Shown in pieces: positions 7,360 through 16,007 of a DNA stretch of 64,000 nucleotides. Origin of the DNA: Flavobacterium swingsii (GTDB lineage Bacteria; Bacteroidota; Bacteroidia; Flavobacteriales; Flavobacteriaceae); assembly GCF_900111965.1 (NCBI RefSeq), contig NZ_FOJT01000003.1, positions 186,001-250,000 of the forward strand, written 5' to 3'. Within the stretch, counting starts at the first letter, position 1. Every line of letters starts with the position of its first letter. The notes under the pieces were generated by a model that searched no databases, had not been told where the DNA came from, and saw only the letters and a program-made list of their open reading frames with translations. The position numbers were made by a program, and so were the translations under genes.

Positions 7360-9552
7360 TTGAAGAAATTTCCTAATTATATACAAGCCGATAGTAAAGA
7401 TTGTGGTCCTACGTGTTTAAAAATTGTTGCTAAACATTATGGCAAGACACTTAACATACAAGAATTACGTGATTATAGCGAAACCACACGCGAGGGAAGT
7501 AACTTATTATTTCTGAGTGATGCGGCTGAGAAAATAGGATTTAGGACATTAGGTGTGAAACTAAATCTAGAACGACTAGATGAAGCACCGTTGCCTTGCG
7601 TTTTGCACTGGAACAAAGAACATTATGTGGTTCTTCATAATATAAAAAAAGGAAAATATTGTATTTCTGATCCAGCTTATGGTCTGATAGAATATAACCA
7701 AAAAGATTTTATAAAATTTTGGATTGGTAACAATGCAGATAATTTTACTCAAGAAGGAATTGTTTTATTACTAGAACCAACACCAGTTTTTTATAAATCG
7801 GAATTTGATAAGGAAGAAAAAAAAGGACTTGGTTTTAGTATGCTGGCACAATATGTATTGAGGTATAAGTCATTTATTGTACAATTAAGCATAGGTTTGT
7901 TTGCTGGTAGTTTGTTACAACTTATTTTTCCATTCTTAACACAAAGTATTGTAGATGTTGGGATTCAGAATCAAAATATCAATTTTATCTACATGATTCT
8001 TTTTGCGCAACTATTTTTGTTTGCAGGTAAAACAGGATTAGAACTCATTCGAAGCTGGATTATGCTTCATCTTTCTACACGAATCAACATTTCATTAATA
8101 TCTGATTTTTTTATCAAATTAATGAATTTACCCATATCATTTTTCGATGTCCGAATGACTGGCGATATCATGCAACGCATCAATGATCACCATCGTATCG
8201 AAAGAATATTAACCACGTCTTCACTAAACGTATTGTTTTCGGTCATCAATATGTTTATCATGGGAGGTGTTTTAGCGTATTATAACTTGCAAATATTTTT
8301 AGTATTTTTTGCGGGAAGTATCTTCTATTTTGGTTGGATAACTTTGTTTCTTAAACGAAGAGAAGAACTAGATTACAAACGATTTTCGGAAGTTTCGCAA
8401 GAGCAAAGCAAAGTAATGGAACTCATAAACGGAATGCAAGAAATAAAACTTCACAATGCCGAAAAACAAAAACGTTGGGGTTGGGAGTATGTTCAAGCTA
8501 GGTTATTTAGAGTTTCTATAAAAGGATTGGTTTTAGAGCAAACACAAACGATTGGTTCATCAGTAATCAATCAATTAAAAAATATATTCATCATTTTTCT
8601 TTCTGCAAAATTAGTTATCGATGGTCAAATTACTTTAGGAATGATGATGGCGATAAGCTCTATTGTAGGAAGTTTAGATGGGCCGATTTCACAACTTATC
8701 AGTTTTGTTCGCGAAGTGCAAGATGCTAAAATATCGTTAGCCCGTTTGTCCGAAATTCATGAAAAAGAAGACGAAATACAACAAGAATCACATCAAACAC
8801 ACGATTTTACTAGAGATGTTGCTATTAAGATAAAAGATTTATCCTTTAGATATTTAGGATCTGACATTCCTGTTCTAGAAGGTTTAAATTTGACTATTCC
8901 ACCTAATAAAATCACAGCTATTGTAGGCACAAGCGGAAGTGGAAAAACGACATTAATGAAGTTATTATTGAAATTTTATGAACCTAATAGCGGACAAATA
9001 AATATTGGCAACACCCAATTATCTAACATTGCACAAAAAACATGGCGAGCCAATATTGGTGCGGTAATGCAAGAAGGATTTATTTTTAATGATACCATTG
9101 CAAATAACATTGCTATTGGTGTAGATATAATTAACAAAGAACGATTGGTTTATGCTGCCGATGTAGCTAATATAAAAGAATATGTTTCTGGTTTACCATT
9201 GGGTTATAACACAAAAATAGGCTCGGAAGGAGTAGGGATGAGTACGGGACAAAAACAACGATTACTTATTGCTAGAGCGGTTTATAAAAACCCAGAAATG
9301 TTGTTTTTTGACGAAGCAACTTCAGCCTTAGATGCCAATAATGAAAAAGAGATTATGGAGAAACTCGATATTTTCTTTAAAGATAAAACTGTTGTTGTCA
9401 TTGCACACAGATTAAGTACCGTGATGAATGCAGATCAAATTGTGGTGCTTGACAAAGGAAAAATTATCGAAATAGGAAACCATGAAGAATTGGTAAAACT
9501 AAAAGGGAATTATTACGAGTTAGTTAGGAACCAGTTACAATTAGGAAGTTAA
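7360..9552 (+). CDS. Peptidase-containing ABC transporter (C39 bacteriocin-type exporter)
   Basis: A 730-residue bifunctional exporter that trims Gly-Gly leaders and pumps the core peptide across the inner membrane. The N-terminal C39 domain has Cys15 (SKDCGPTC), His88 and Asp104. Several membrane helices lie between about residues 160 and 430. The ATPase domain has Walker A GTSGSGKTT (about 523), Walker B MLFFDEATSALD (about 650) and the H-loop VIAHR. The ABC signature reads MSTGQ, not LSGGQ. The start is TTG: a stop codon lies just upstream in frame, and a later start would remove the catalytic Cys region. It ends 4 nt before the HlyD gene. Confidence 0.92.
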   Translation: MKKFPNYIQADSKDCGPTCLKIVAKHYGKTLNIQELRDYSETTREGSNLLFLSDAAEKIGFRTLGVKLNLERLDEAPLPCVLHWNKEHYVVLHNIKKGKYCISDPAYGLIEYNQKDFIKFWIGNNADNFTQEGIVLLLEPTPVFYKSEFDKEEKKGLGFSMLAQYVLRYKSFIVQLSIGLFAGSLLQLIFPFLTQSIVDVGIQNQNINFIYMILFAQLFLFAGKTGLELIRSWIMLHLSTRINISLISDFFIKLMNLPISFFDVRMTGDIMQRINDHHRIERILTTSSLNVLFSVINMFIMGGVLAYYNLQIFLVFFAGSIFYFGWITLFLKRREELDYKRFSEVSQEQSKVMELINGMQEIKLHNAEKQKRWGWEYVQARLFRVSIKGLVLEQTQTIGSSVINQLKNIFIIFLSAKLVIDGQITLGMMMAISSIVGSLDGPISQLISFVREVQDAKISLARLSEIHEKEDEIQQESHQTHDFTRDVAIKIKDLSFRYLGSDIPVLEGLNLTIPPNKITAIVGTSGSGKTTLMKLLLKFYEPNSGQINIGNTQLSNIAQKTWRANIGAVMQEGFIFNDTIANNIAIGVDIINKERLVYAADVANIKEYVSGLPLGYNTKIGSEGVGMSTGQKQRLLIARAVYKNPEMLFFDEATSALDANNEKEIMEKLDIFFKDKTVVVIAHRLSTVMNADQIVVLDKGKIIEIGNHEELVKLKGNYYELVRNQLQLGS

Positions 9553-9556
9553 AGAA

Positions 9557-10852
9557 ATGGAAGAAAAAAATACAACATTCGAGCTTCGTAGTGAAGAAGT
9601 ACAAGATATTCTTACGAAAGTCCCACATTGGATGATTCGTTGGGGAACGGTTTTGATATTTGGGATAATTATCATGTTGTTTTTTACCTCATGGTTTCTA
9701 AAATATCCAGATGTAGTAGCATCAGAAATAGTAATAACAACCAATGTTCCGCCAGAGAAATTAGTTGCTAAAAATTCGGGTAGGATAGAAGCTATTTTGG
9801 TAAAAGACAAATCGTTAATCACACAAAACACTCATCTTGCGATTATAGAAAATGCTGCAAATTATAAAGATGTATTGCTGCTAAAAAGTATTGTTGACAA
9901 AACAGATAGTAACGATTCTAAAAAGAATTTTCCTTTTAATAAACTACAAAATCTACAATTAGGTGATGTGGAAAGTGCTTTTGCCATTTTTCAAAAAGAT
10001 TATATTGCCGATGGGTTAAATGCCGATTTACAACCTTTTCAAGTAGAAAATGAGGCACAAAAATCCGAATCTACTCAAATTAAAGAACGATTAAGTTTGT
10101 TATTACAACAAAAAGAAATTAATGAACAAGAGCTGAAACTGCAAAAAAATGAAATTACACGTTACACAACATTAAATAGTAAAGGAGTAATTTCAGACCA
10201 AGAATTTGAAAGCAAAAAACTGAATTATTTCCAAGCTGAAAAAAATTATAAGAGTTTATTGAGTTCTATTTCGCAACTAAAATCATCACTAATAGACAAT
10301 TCGAGAGCTACAAAAGACACACAAATTAGCGGAACAAAAGAAATGATTAATTTAGGCAGAAGTGTAACGCAATCATTCTATCAACTAAAAAAAGCTATAA
10401 AAGACTGGGAATTAAATTACACTTTAAAGTCATCTATTGCTGGAGAAGTTACTTTTTTACAAGTTTGGACAGAAAATCAAACCATAACTTCGGGAGATAA
10501 TGTTTTTTCGATAATTCCAACTACTCAAAAAGGATTTGTAGGAAAAGTAAAAGCGCCAGCCTTAAATTCAGGGAAGATAAAAATTGGACAACAAGTAAAT
10601 ATTCGTTTGGTAAATTTTCCTGACAGAGAATTTGGTGTGCTAAAAGGAGAAGTAAAAAACATCTCTCTTGTTCCGGACAAAGATGGAAATTTATTAATCG
10701 ATGTAATTTTGACAAAAGGATTGCAAACATCTTACAAAAAACAGATTCCATTTCAGCAAGAAATGAAAGGTTCTGCCGAAATTATAACCGAAGACCTACA
10801 TTTGTTAGAAAGAATATTGTATCAGTTTAGAGAAATTTTTAAACCAAATTAA
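9557..10852 (+). CDS. HlyD-family membrane fusion protein of the peptide exporter
   Basis: A 431-residue periplasmic adaptor. A cytoplasmic N-terminus of about 25 residues is followed by one transmembrane helix (about 30-50). Then come half of a lipoyl-like domain, a long coiled coil rich in Lys, Glu and Gln (about 150-265), the second lipoyl half (SSIAGEVTFLQVW) and a beta-barrel (about 325-400). It should link the C39 ABC exporter to an outer-membrane channel of the TolC type, which is not in this window. It is translationally close to the exporter gene (4-nt gap) and the island ends here. Confidence 0.88.
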   Translation: MEEKNTTFELRSEEVQDILTKVPHWMIRWGTVLIFGIIIMLFFTSWFLKYPDVVASEIVITTNVPPEKLVAKNSGRIEAILVKDKSLITQNTHLAIIENAANYKDVLLLKSIVDKTDSNDSKKNFPFNKLQNLQLGDVESAFAIFQKDYIADGLNADLQPFQVENEAQKSESTQIKERLSLLLQQKEINEQELKLQKNEITRYTTLNSKGVISDQEFESKKLNYFQAEKNYKSLLSSISQLKSSLIDNSRATKDTQISGTKEMINLGRSVTQSFYQLKKAIKDWELNYTLKSSIAGEVTFLQVWTENQTITSGDNVFSIIPTTQKGFVGKVKAPALNSGKIKIGQQVNIRLVNFPDREFGVLKGEVKNISLVPDKDGNLLIDVILTKGLQTSYKKQIPFQQEMKGSAEIITEDLHLLERILYQFREIFKPN

Positions 10853-10987
10853 GGTTCATTTTTCATTTGAAATAAAAAACAATTAAAATCAAAATATTAC
10901 CATTCATAAATTTAACAAAAACCTAATTTGTTAAATGGTTTTTAAATGATAGAAACGTTATCTTTACATTTAATTTTTTAGTGTTTT

Positions 10988-11467
10988 ATGGCGATTCATA
11001 AATTACATCTCGAGGATTTCGATCAAGTTGATTATAACTTAATTGCCATTCATACGGCACAAGAAGATTACAAATTAGCATTCAAACTAAATCAGAAACT
11101 AACTATTTCGCTTAGTAAGAACGAAAATGAAATTCCTGTCGAAATTCAGGAAAAAATAACTCATTTTTCTCGTTTTACTTATGATGATGAAGAAAAAATG
11201 GTCGTTTGGGATTTAATCCAGAACAAACAAAAAATAGATTTGCCTGTTCAGAATTTGCCAGCGAATTTATTTGAAAATAAAAATTTTACAAGACGAGTTT
11301 CTTTAGTTTCTGAATTAAAAAAAGTAGATTTTTTTCTGAAAATAGAACATGATTCTCAGTACAAAATAAAAGATATTATAAGTAAAATAAACAAAATTGA
11401 TTCTATAAGTGCCGTTTATGAAATAAATGCAAACGAAATAAAATCAAAAAATAATTTAATTTTTTAA
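10988..11467 (+). CDS. IPExxxVDY-type protein of unknown function
   Basis: A 159-residue soluble protein. It begins AIHKLHLEDFDQVDYNLIAIHT and has the YDLIAIH/EDYKLAF pattern of a family that Flavobacteriia annotations call IPExxxVDY. The usual partner, pyruvate kinase, begins 3 nt after its stop, so the two are probably one transcript. No catalytic motif is visible. The 135-bp region upstream is AT-rich, with a near-match -7 box (TATCTTTA at 10959). Family recognition is from memory of the neighbourhood and N-terminal pattern. Confidence 0.75.
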   Translation: MAIHKLHLEDFDQVDYNLIAIHTAQEDYKLAFKLNQKLTISLSKNENEIPVEIQEKITHFSRFTYDDEEKMVVWDLIQNKQKIDLPVQNLPANLFENKNFTRRVSLVSELKKVDFFLKIEHDSQYKIKDIISKINKIDSISAVYEINANEIKSKNNLIF

Positions 11468-11470
11468 GAA

Positions 11471-12901
11471 ATGCCAACAAACAAAAAAACTAAAATTGTT
11501 GCTACACTTGGCCCAGCATGTAGTACAAAAGAAGTAATAAACGATATGATTAAAGCTGGAGTAAATGTCTTCAGAGTTAATTTTTCGCATGCAGATTACG
11601 ATGATGTAAAATCTAAAATAGATATAATTCGAGGACTAAACGAAGAGTTTGGTTATACAACTGCAATTCTTGGCGATTTGCAAGGTCCTAAACTCCGTGT
11701 TGGTGTGATGAAAGAAGATGTAGTGGTAAATCCTGGAGATATTATCACTTTTCAAACTGCAGAAGATGTTCCGGGAACTGCCGATAGAGTTTATATGAAC
11801 TACAAGGAATTTCCAAAAGATGTAAATCCAGGCGAAAAAATACTTCTTGATGACGGAAAACTAATGTTTGAAGCCATTAAAACCAATAGAAAAACTGAAG
11901 TAATTTGTAAAGTAATTCAAGGTGGTCCGTTAAAATCTAAAAAAGGAGTAAATTTACCAAATACCAAAATTTCGTTACCTGCACTAACTGAGAAAGATAT
12001 TAAGGACGCTTTATTTGCTATAGAGCATAAACTAGATTGGATTGCGCTTTCTTTTGTAAAAACACCAAGAGATTTGCAAGATTTGCAGGAATTAATTGCT
12101 AAAAATTCGGAATATAAAATCCCAATAATAGCTAAAATAGAAATGCCCGAAGCATTAGTAAACATAGATAGAATTATTGCACATTGTGATGCATTGATGG
12201 TTGCTCGTGGTGATTTAGGTGTCGAGCTTCCTGCGCATGAAGTTCCATTAGTACAAAAAGATTTAATACTAAAAGCAAAAACCGCTCGTATTCCAGTAAT
12301 TGTTGCCACACAAATGATGGAAACTATGATTACAAGTCTCACGCCAACTCGTGCTGAGGTAAATGATGTTGCCAATTCTGTCATGGATGGTGCCGATGCC
12401 GTAATGCTTTCGGGCGAAACATCAGTAGGGAATTATCCTGTTCAGGTTATCGAGCAAATGACTAGAATTATTGACGCTGTTGAAGACTCTCCATTAATTC
12501 ATGTTCCGCAAAACACGCCTCAAATAAAAACAAACCGATTTATAACAAAAACCATTTGTCACCACGCTGCCACTATGGCAAATGTGATTAATGCCAAAGC
12601 AATTTGTACGTTAACCAATAGTGGATACACTGCTTTTCAGATTTCTGCATGGCGACCATCGGCTCATATTTTAGTCTTTACTTCAAACAAAAGGATTCTT
12701 ACCCAACTCAATTTGCTTTGGGGTGTAAAATCATTTTACTATGACAAATTTGTAAGTACAGATGATACGGTAACCGATGTAAACGAAATAGCTCGTGTAA
12801 AAGGATTTGTAGAAAAAGGCGATTTCCTAATAAACCTAGCAGCCATGCCAGTAACCGATAAAGGAATGGTAAATACGCTGAGAGTTTCACAAATTGAGTA
12901 G
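11471..12901 (+). CDS. pyk: Pyruvate kinase
   Basis: A 476-residue glycolytic enzyme converting phosphoenolpyruvate and ADP to pyruvate and ATP. It starts TKIVATLGPACSTKE and has the substrate loop RVNFSHADYDD. The active-site signature is IPIIAKIEMPEAL with the catalytic Lys. MVARGDLGVELP, ATQMMETM and MLSGETSVGNYP follow, then the C-terminal allosteric domain. Length is typical for a bacterial enzyme. It is immediately downstream of the IPExxxVDY-type gene and ends before a shared bidirectional terminator. Confidence 0.97.
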   Translation: MPTNKKTKIVATLGPACSTKEVINDMIKAGVNVFRVNFSHADYDDVKSKIDIIRGLNEEFGYTTAILGDLQGPKLRVGVMKEDVVVNPGDIITFQTAEDVPGTADRVYMNYKEFPKDVNPGEKILLDDGKLMFEAIKTNRKTEVICKVIQGGPLKSKKGVNLPNTKISLPALTEKDIKDALFAIEHKLDWIALSFVKTPRDLQDLQELIAKNSEYKIPIIAKIEMPEALVNIDRIIAHCDALMVARGDLGVELPAHEVPLVQKDLILKAKTARIPVIVATQMMETMITSLTPTRAEVNDVANSVMDGADAVMLSGETSVGNYPVQVIEQMTRIIDAVEDSPLIHVPQNTPQIKTNRFITKTICHHAATMANVINAKAICTLTNSGYTAFQISAWRPSAHILVFTSNKRILTQLNLLWGVKSFYYDKFVSTDDTVTDVNEIARVKGFVEKGDFLINLAAMPVTDKGMVNTLRVSQIE

Positions 12902-12919
12902 TTCTCGAAATTAGATATT

Positions 12920-12953
12920 AAAAAACCCAACAGATAATCTGTTGGGTTTTTTT
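12920..12953 (+). terminator. Bidirectional terminator between pyk and the exported-protein operon
   Basis: AACCCAACAGAT pairs with ATCTGTTGGGTT, and is flanked by an A-run on the left and a T-run on the right. It can therefore terminate pyk (plus) and the convergent minus-strand operon. Confidence 0.85.
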
Positions 12954-12977
12954 GTGAAATTAAATTTAGAGTTTTTT

Positions 12978-13934
12978 TTAATACCACCAACCACTTACGT
13001 TATAGTTAACCGTTTTCGGCTGACCTTTGCCATAAGCAACTCCTATATCTCTATAGGCTCTTATTGTTTCGCTAACTTGAGCTTGTTCTTTTAATACGTA
13101 GTTCCATTCTCTTTTATCAAGCTCTTTTACTCTTGATGCAATTTTACCAGACAATGCTTTTACTTCACCAAAACAAGCAGCGCTTGGGTCAATTGTTGAA
13201 AGGATTTCACCAGCTTGGTTTGCGGCATCAATGTTTTGATTTGCAGTCCACAAATTATTAGCTTCATTGAGTTTTACTTTACAATCTCTATCAATTTGTT
13301 TTTTATAGATTGGCGCTACCGCAACCATACATTTATTGTAACAATCTTGACATGCATCAGGTACGCTAGTTAGGTTATAAATTGCTTCCTCAAAATTATT
13401 TTGAGCGGCAAGTCTTTGAGCGTCTTTTATAATAAAATCACACTTACTTTTGTAGTATTGAATTATTTTCGTTTTCCCCGTTTGTATAAACGACTGATAA
13501 TTTGGATCATTCGATTTCAAATTCTTTAATGCTGAAAGATATGCTTTTGTTTGATTTTCTCCCACACCTTTTACTGTTATTGAATGGCTTGCGAATTTAG
13601 TTCCTTCAAAACCATCACCAATATATAGTGTAATATCTAATGTATAGGCGTGCATTGGTGGCGCGGTTGGCGTTATGTCTTTTGTTAAAACATTAATATT
13701 TGCCGTAAGAATAAAACGTTCGTTAAACTCACTACCTCCCATTCCATTTTGGGTTACAATTTGGTTTAATTTATTTGTTAGGATACTGCGAGCTGCTTCA
13801 GGCATTTCTTCTATTTGTTCTGAGACATATGTTGCTAATGTAATTTTAGCAGCATCATCGCCTTTTACAGCTGTGCCTTGCGCATAACCACTAAATCCTA
13901 TTGCAATAAGAATGCTTAAAAATATTGATTTCAT
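12978..13934 (-). CDS. Exported protein of unknown function (last gene of five-gene operon)
   Basis: A 318-residue protein with a signal peptide (MKSIFLSILIAIGFSGYAQG). The first half looks like a beta-rich domain. The second half is helical with TPR-like spacing and four closely placed cysteines (CQDCYNKC and a neighbour), which could form disulfides. It ends in NYNVSGWWY. Distantly lipoprotein- or LPP20-like in pattern, but I cannot name a family. It follows the DUF6175-like gene by 16 nt, in an operon whose products all carry export signals. Confidence 0.75.
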   Translation of the reverse strand: MKSIFLSILIAIGFSGYAQGTAVKGDDAAKITLATYVSEQIEEMPEAARSILTNKLNQIVTQNGMGGSEFNERFILTANINVLTKDITPTAPPMHAYTLDITLYIGDGFEGTKFASHSITVKGVGENQTKAYLSALKNLKSNDPNYQSFIQTGKTKIIQYYKSKCDFIIKDAQRLAAQNNFEEAIYNLTSVPDACQDCYNKCMVAVAPIYKKQIDRDCKVKLNEANNLWTANQNIDAANQAGEILSTIDPSAACFGEVKALSGKIASRVKELDKREWNYVLKEQAQVSETIRAYRDIGVAYGKGQPKTVNYNVSGWWY

Positions 13935-13950
13935 AATTTTATTTTTGGTT

Positions 13951-14910
13951 TTATTTTTCTCCTAATACGATTGATGCTTGTCCTAATCCTTTCATCATAA
14001 GTTTGTTTGTTATCATAAATGGCGCTTTTTTCAGATAACTCTGTAGTCCTTTGCAAAAACCCTTGGCGTCAATAGCCACTCCAGCTTCATTGTACAACGG
14101 AATTCTTACTTGTTTGAAAAGCATCATGTTTTCTGTTGAGTCTGTAGTACTGAATCTCCCTTGTACGCAATTTTTTGTAAGCCATTCTTCGATATATCCG
14201 TTCAATTCTTTCCCGTCGAATTCTTTTTCTAAATCACCGTCCCAAGAATCAAATTTTTTAATACGGATTACAATTTCTCTTCCGTTTCTAAACATATCAT
14301 CAAAATGAGTCATTAATTGCACATTAAAATTATCGATGTGAGACAAAACAGCTGTTTGTAACATTACTGGTAAAGTAGCTCCAATTAATTCGTTCCCTGT
14401 TCCTGAAGCTCCAGCAATTTGTTTATCAGTATAGGCATCTAATCCCTGAAGAATGAAAGTAATTGATTTTTTTGGACCTACTTGATTAATTGTCCAAGTA
14501 ACCTGCATCCAAATATCAGCTTTAGCCGTTTTTTTTAATTTATCAATTGGATTTTCGCTAATTCCAGCTCCTGTTTTACTAGTTAACATAGCGTCTTCAG
14601 CGCTTTCAGAGGCTAATGTTTTTAATGCCCCTTCCATAGTTTCTAATGGGAAACCTCTTTCAGCCATTAATTCACCTAGTTTTGCTACTACGAGTAATAG
14701 GTCTGTATTTTCTTGAAAGGCTCTTTTATAATCTGGCAATGTAACCAATGTTCCTTGGTTGTCAAACTCCATCACATATCCTTTTTCAATGCACCATGCG
14801 TCACTAGGAACTACCATAAGTGTTGGCTTTTTAGCTTGAGAAAACACTATTGATGTTGAGCATAAAAGCAATAAAATAAGAAAGTTTGTTTTTGATATTA
14901 TTTTTTTCAT
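13951..14910 (-). CDS. Exported DUF6175-like protein
   Basis: A 319-residue protein with signal peptide MKKIISKTNFLILLLLCSTSIVFS. It contains the pattern PTLMVVPSDAWCIEKGYVMEF followed by ADxxLxVxKLGELMAERGFPLE, which I associate with the Bacteroidetes family DUF6175, and a repeated DIWMQVTWTIN strand region. It probably resides in the periplasm or outer membrane. The start fits the signal peptide and lies 10 nt after the preceding gene's stop. Function is unknown; the operon context suggests an envelope complex. Confidence 0.75.
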   Translation of the reverse strand: MKKIISKTNFLILLLLCSTSIVFSQAKKPTLMVVPSDAWCIEKGYVMEFDNQGTLVTLPDYKRAFQENTDLLLVVAKLGELMAERGFPLETMEGALKTLASESAEDAMLTSKTGAGISENPIDKLKKTAKADIWMQVTWTINQVGPKKSITFILQGLDAYTDKQIAGASGTGNELIGATLPVMLQTAVLSHIDNFNVQLMTHFDDMFRNGREIVIRIKKFDSWDGDLEKEFDGKELNGYIEEWLTKNCVQGRFSTTDSTENMMLFKQVRIPLYNEAGVAIDAKGFCKGLQSYLKKAPFMITNKLMMKGLGQASIVLGEK

Positions 14911-14920
14911 TTTGGTTGAT

Positions 14921-15400
14921 TTAATTATTTAAAATACCGTCAGTTATCATTTGTTTTTTTAGGTCGCTTCTCATAACGCGAATAACATATCCATACATCA
15001 CATCTCCATCTCTTCCTTTTTCTTTCTCTTTTTTTCCAAAAGATTCATCTTTGTTTGATGTGAATTTTTTATAATCTCCGTCGTCTTTAAAAAAATTATT
15101 AAAATAGTCCGCTTTATTTTCACGAATATTAGGAGCATTTAAAAGAGGGCGACTTTCACATTCTTGTTTTCCATTCCTGATTCCTGTAAACAAAACGGCA
15201 TTGATTGCCTCTTTTTTTGCTTGTTCTAAAGCATCATTTCTGTTTTTTCCCTTGCCCCATGATTTTAGGGTAACGCTTCCGTCTAATTCAGAACCAAGAC
15301 ATTCAATTTCATGAATGTAATTTGCACCTATTTTGCTTTGTGCCTTACAATCTATAATTGCAATACTGCAGGTAAAAAGCATTAAAATTATTTTTTTCAT
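14921..15400 (-). CDS. Small exported protein, paralogue of the 15419-15940 product
   Basis: A 159-residue protein with signal peptide MKKIILMLFTCSIAIIDCKAQ. It shares with its upstream neighbour the pattern KxWxxxxxxxxALEQAKKxAIxAVxFxG, a DYFNNFFKDDGDYKKFTS segment and a Y(G/K)VxxxVxxxxLKxxxxxxGI ending. The two therefore look like tandem duplicates of one domain. Possible periplasmic assembly protein; unknown. It follows its paralogue by 18 nt. Confidence 0.75.
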   Translation of the reverse strand: MKKIILMLFTCSIAIIDCKAQSKIGANYIHEIECLGSELDGSVTLKSWGKGKNRNDALEQAKKEAINAVLFTGIRNGKQECESRPLLNAPNIRENKADYFNNFFKDDGDYKKFTSNKDESFGKKEKEKGRDGDVMYGYVIRVMRSDLKKQMITDGILNN

Positions 15401-15418
15401 ACGTTCAAATTTGGCAGA

Positions 15419-15940
15419 TTAAAATCCTGAAGCTAATGATTTAATAATTCCAGCATCTTCCAAATCTTTTCTTAAAGCAGAAACATTAACCGAAACAATT
15501 ACGCCTACTTTATATTCTTTTCCAATTTTCATTCTATCTTCTGCAGCAACAGCGCCATCAGTTGATGTTGAAACAAATTTCATGTACTTTCCACCATCTT
15601 CAAAGAAAGGTGCAAAAAAATCTTCTTTTTCCACTTCTAGATTTACATTGCTTGCTAATGCTTTTTGTCCTGAAACTGTTGCTTTTCCGGTAAATCCTTT
15701 AAAAATAATACCGTGAACTGCATTCTTTTTGGCTTGCTCTATGGCAACGTCTGGTTTTTTGGAATATGACCACACTTTGATTAGATATGATCCTTGCGTT
15801 CCTGTTTGAACGGCTTCAATTTCATATCTCCATTCTTGAGTGTCTCTTTCTGCTTTTTTTCTAGCTTGGGCGTTAGCTATTTGACTAAAACCTAATATTA
15901 TAGCAAATAAAAGGACTGTTCTACTTAAAATATTTTTCAT
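15419..15940 (-). CDS. Small exported protein, paralogue of the 14921-15400 product
   Basis: A 173-residue protein with signal peptide MKNILSRTVLLFAIILGFSQIANAQ. The mature part has VWSYSKKPDVAIEQAKKNAV, an EDFFAPFFEDGGKYMKFVS motif and a C-terminal YKVGVIVSVNVSALRKDLED strand-helix. These match its downstream neighbour and are reminiscent of small domains in CsgG/LPP20-type envelope proteins. That resemblance is only a guess. Second gene of the operon, 67 nt after the first. Confidence 0.75.
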   Translation of the reverse strand: MKNILSRTVLLFAIILGFSQIANAQARKKAERDTQEWRYEIEAVQTGTQGSYLIKVWSYSKKPDVAIEQAKKNAVHGIIFKGFTGKATVSGQKALASNVNLEVEKEDFFAPFFEDGGKYMKFVSTSTDGAVAAEDRMKIGKEYKVGVIVSVNVSALRKDLEDAGIIKSLASGF

Positions 15941-16007
15941 TTATATGTTTTTTAAAATCATATAACGCATCAAATTTGATTTAATAAATTTGATGCGTTA
16001 TAATTAA

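Noticed and set aside
11917..12384. 155-residue minus-strand frame inside pyk
   Set aside because: Antisense shadow of a well-conserved enzyme.
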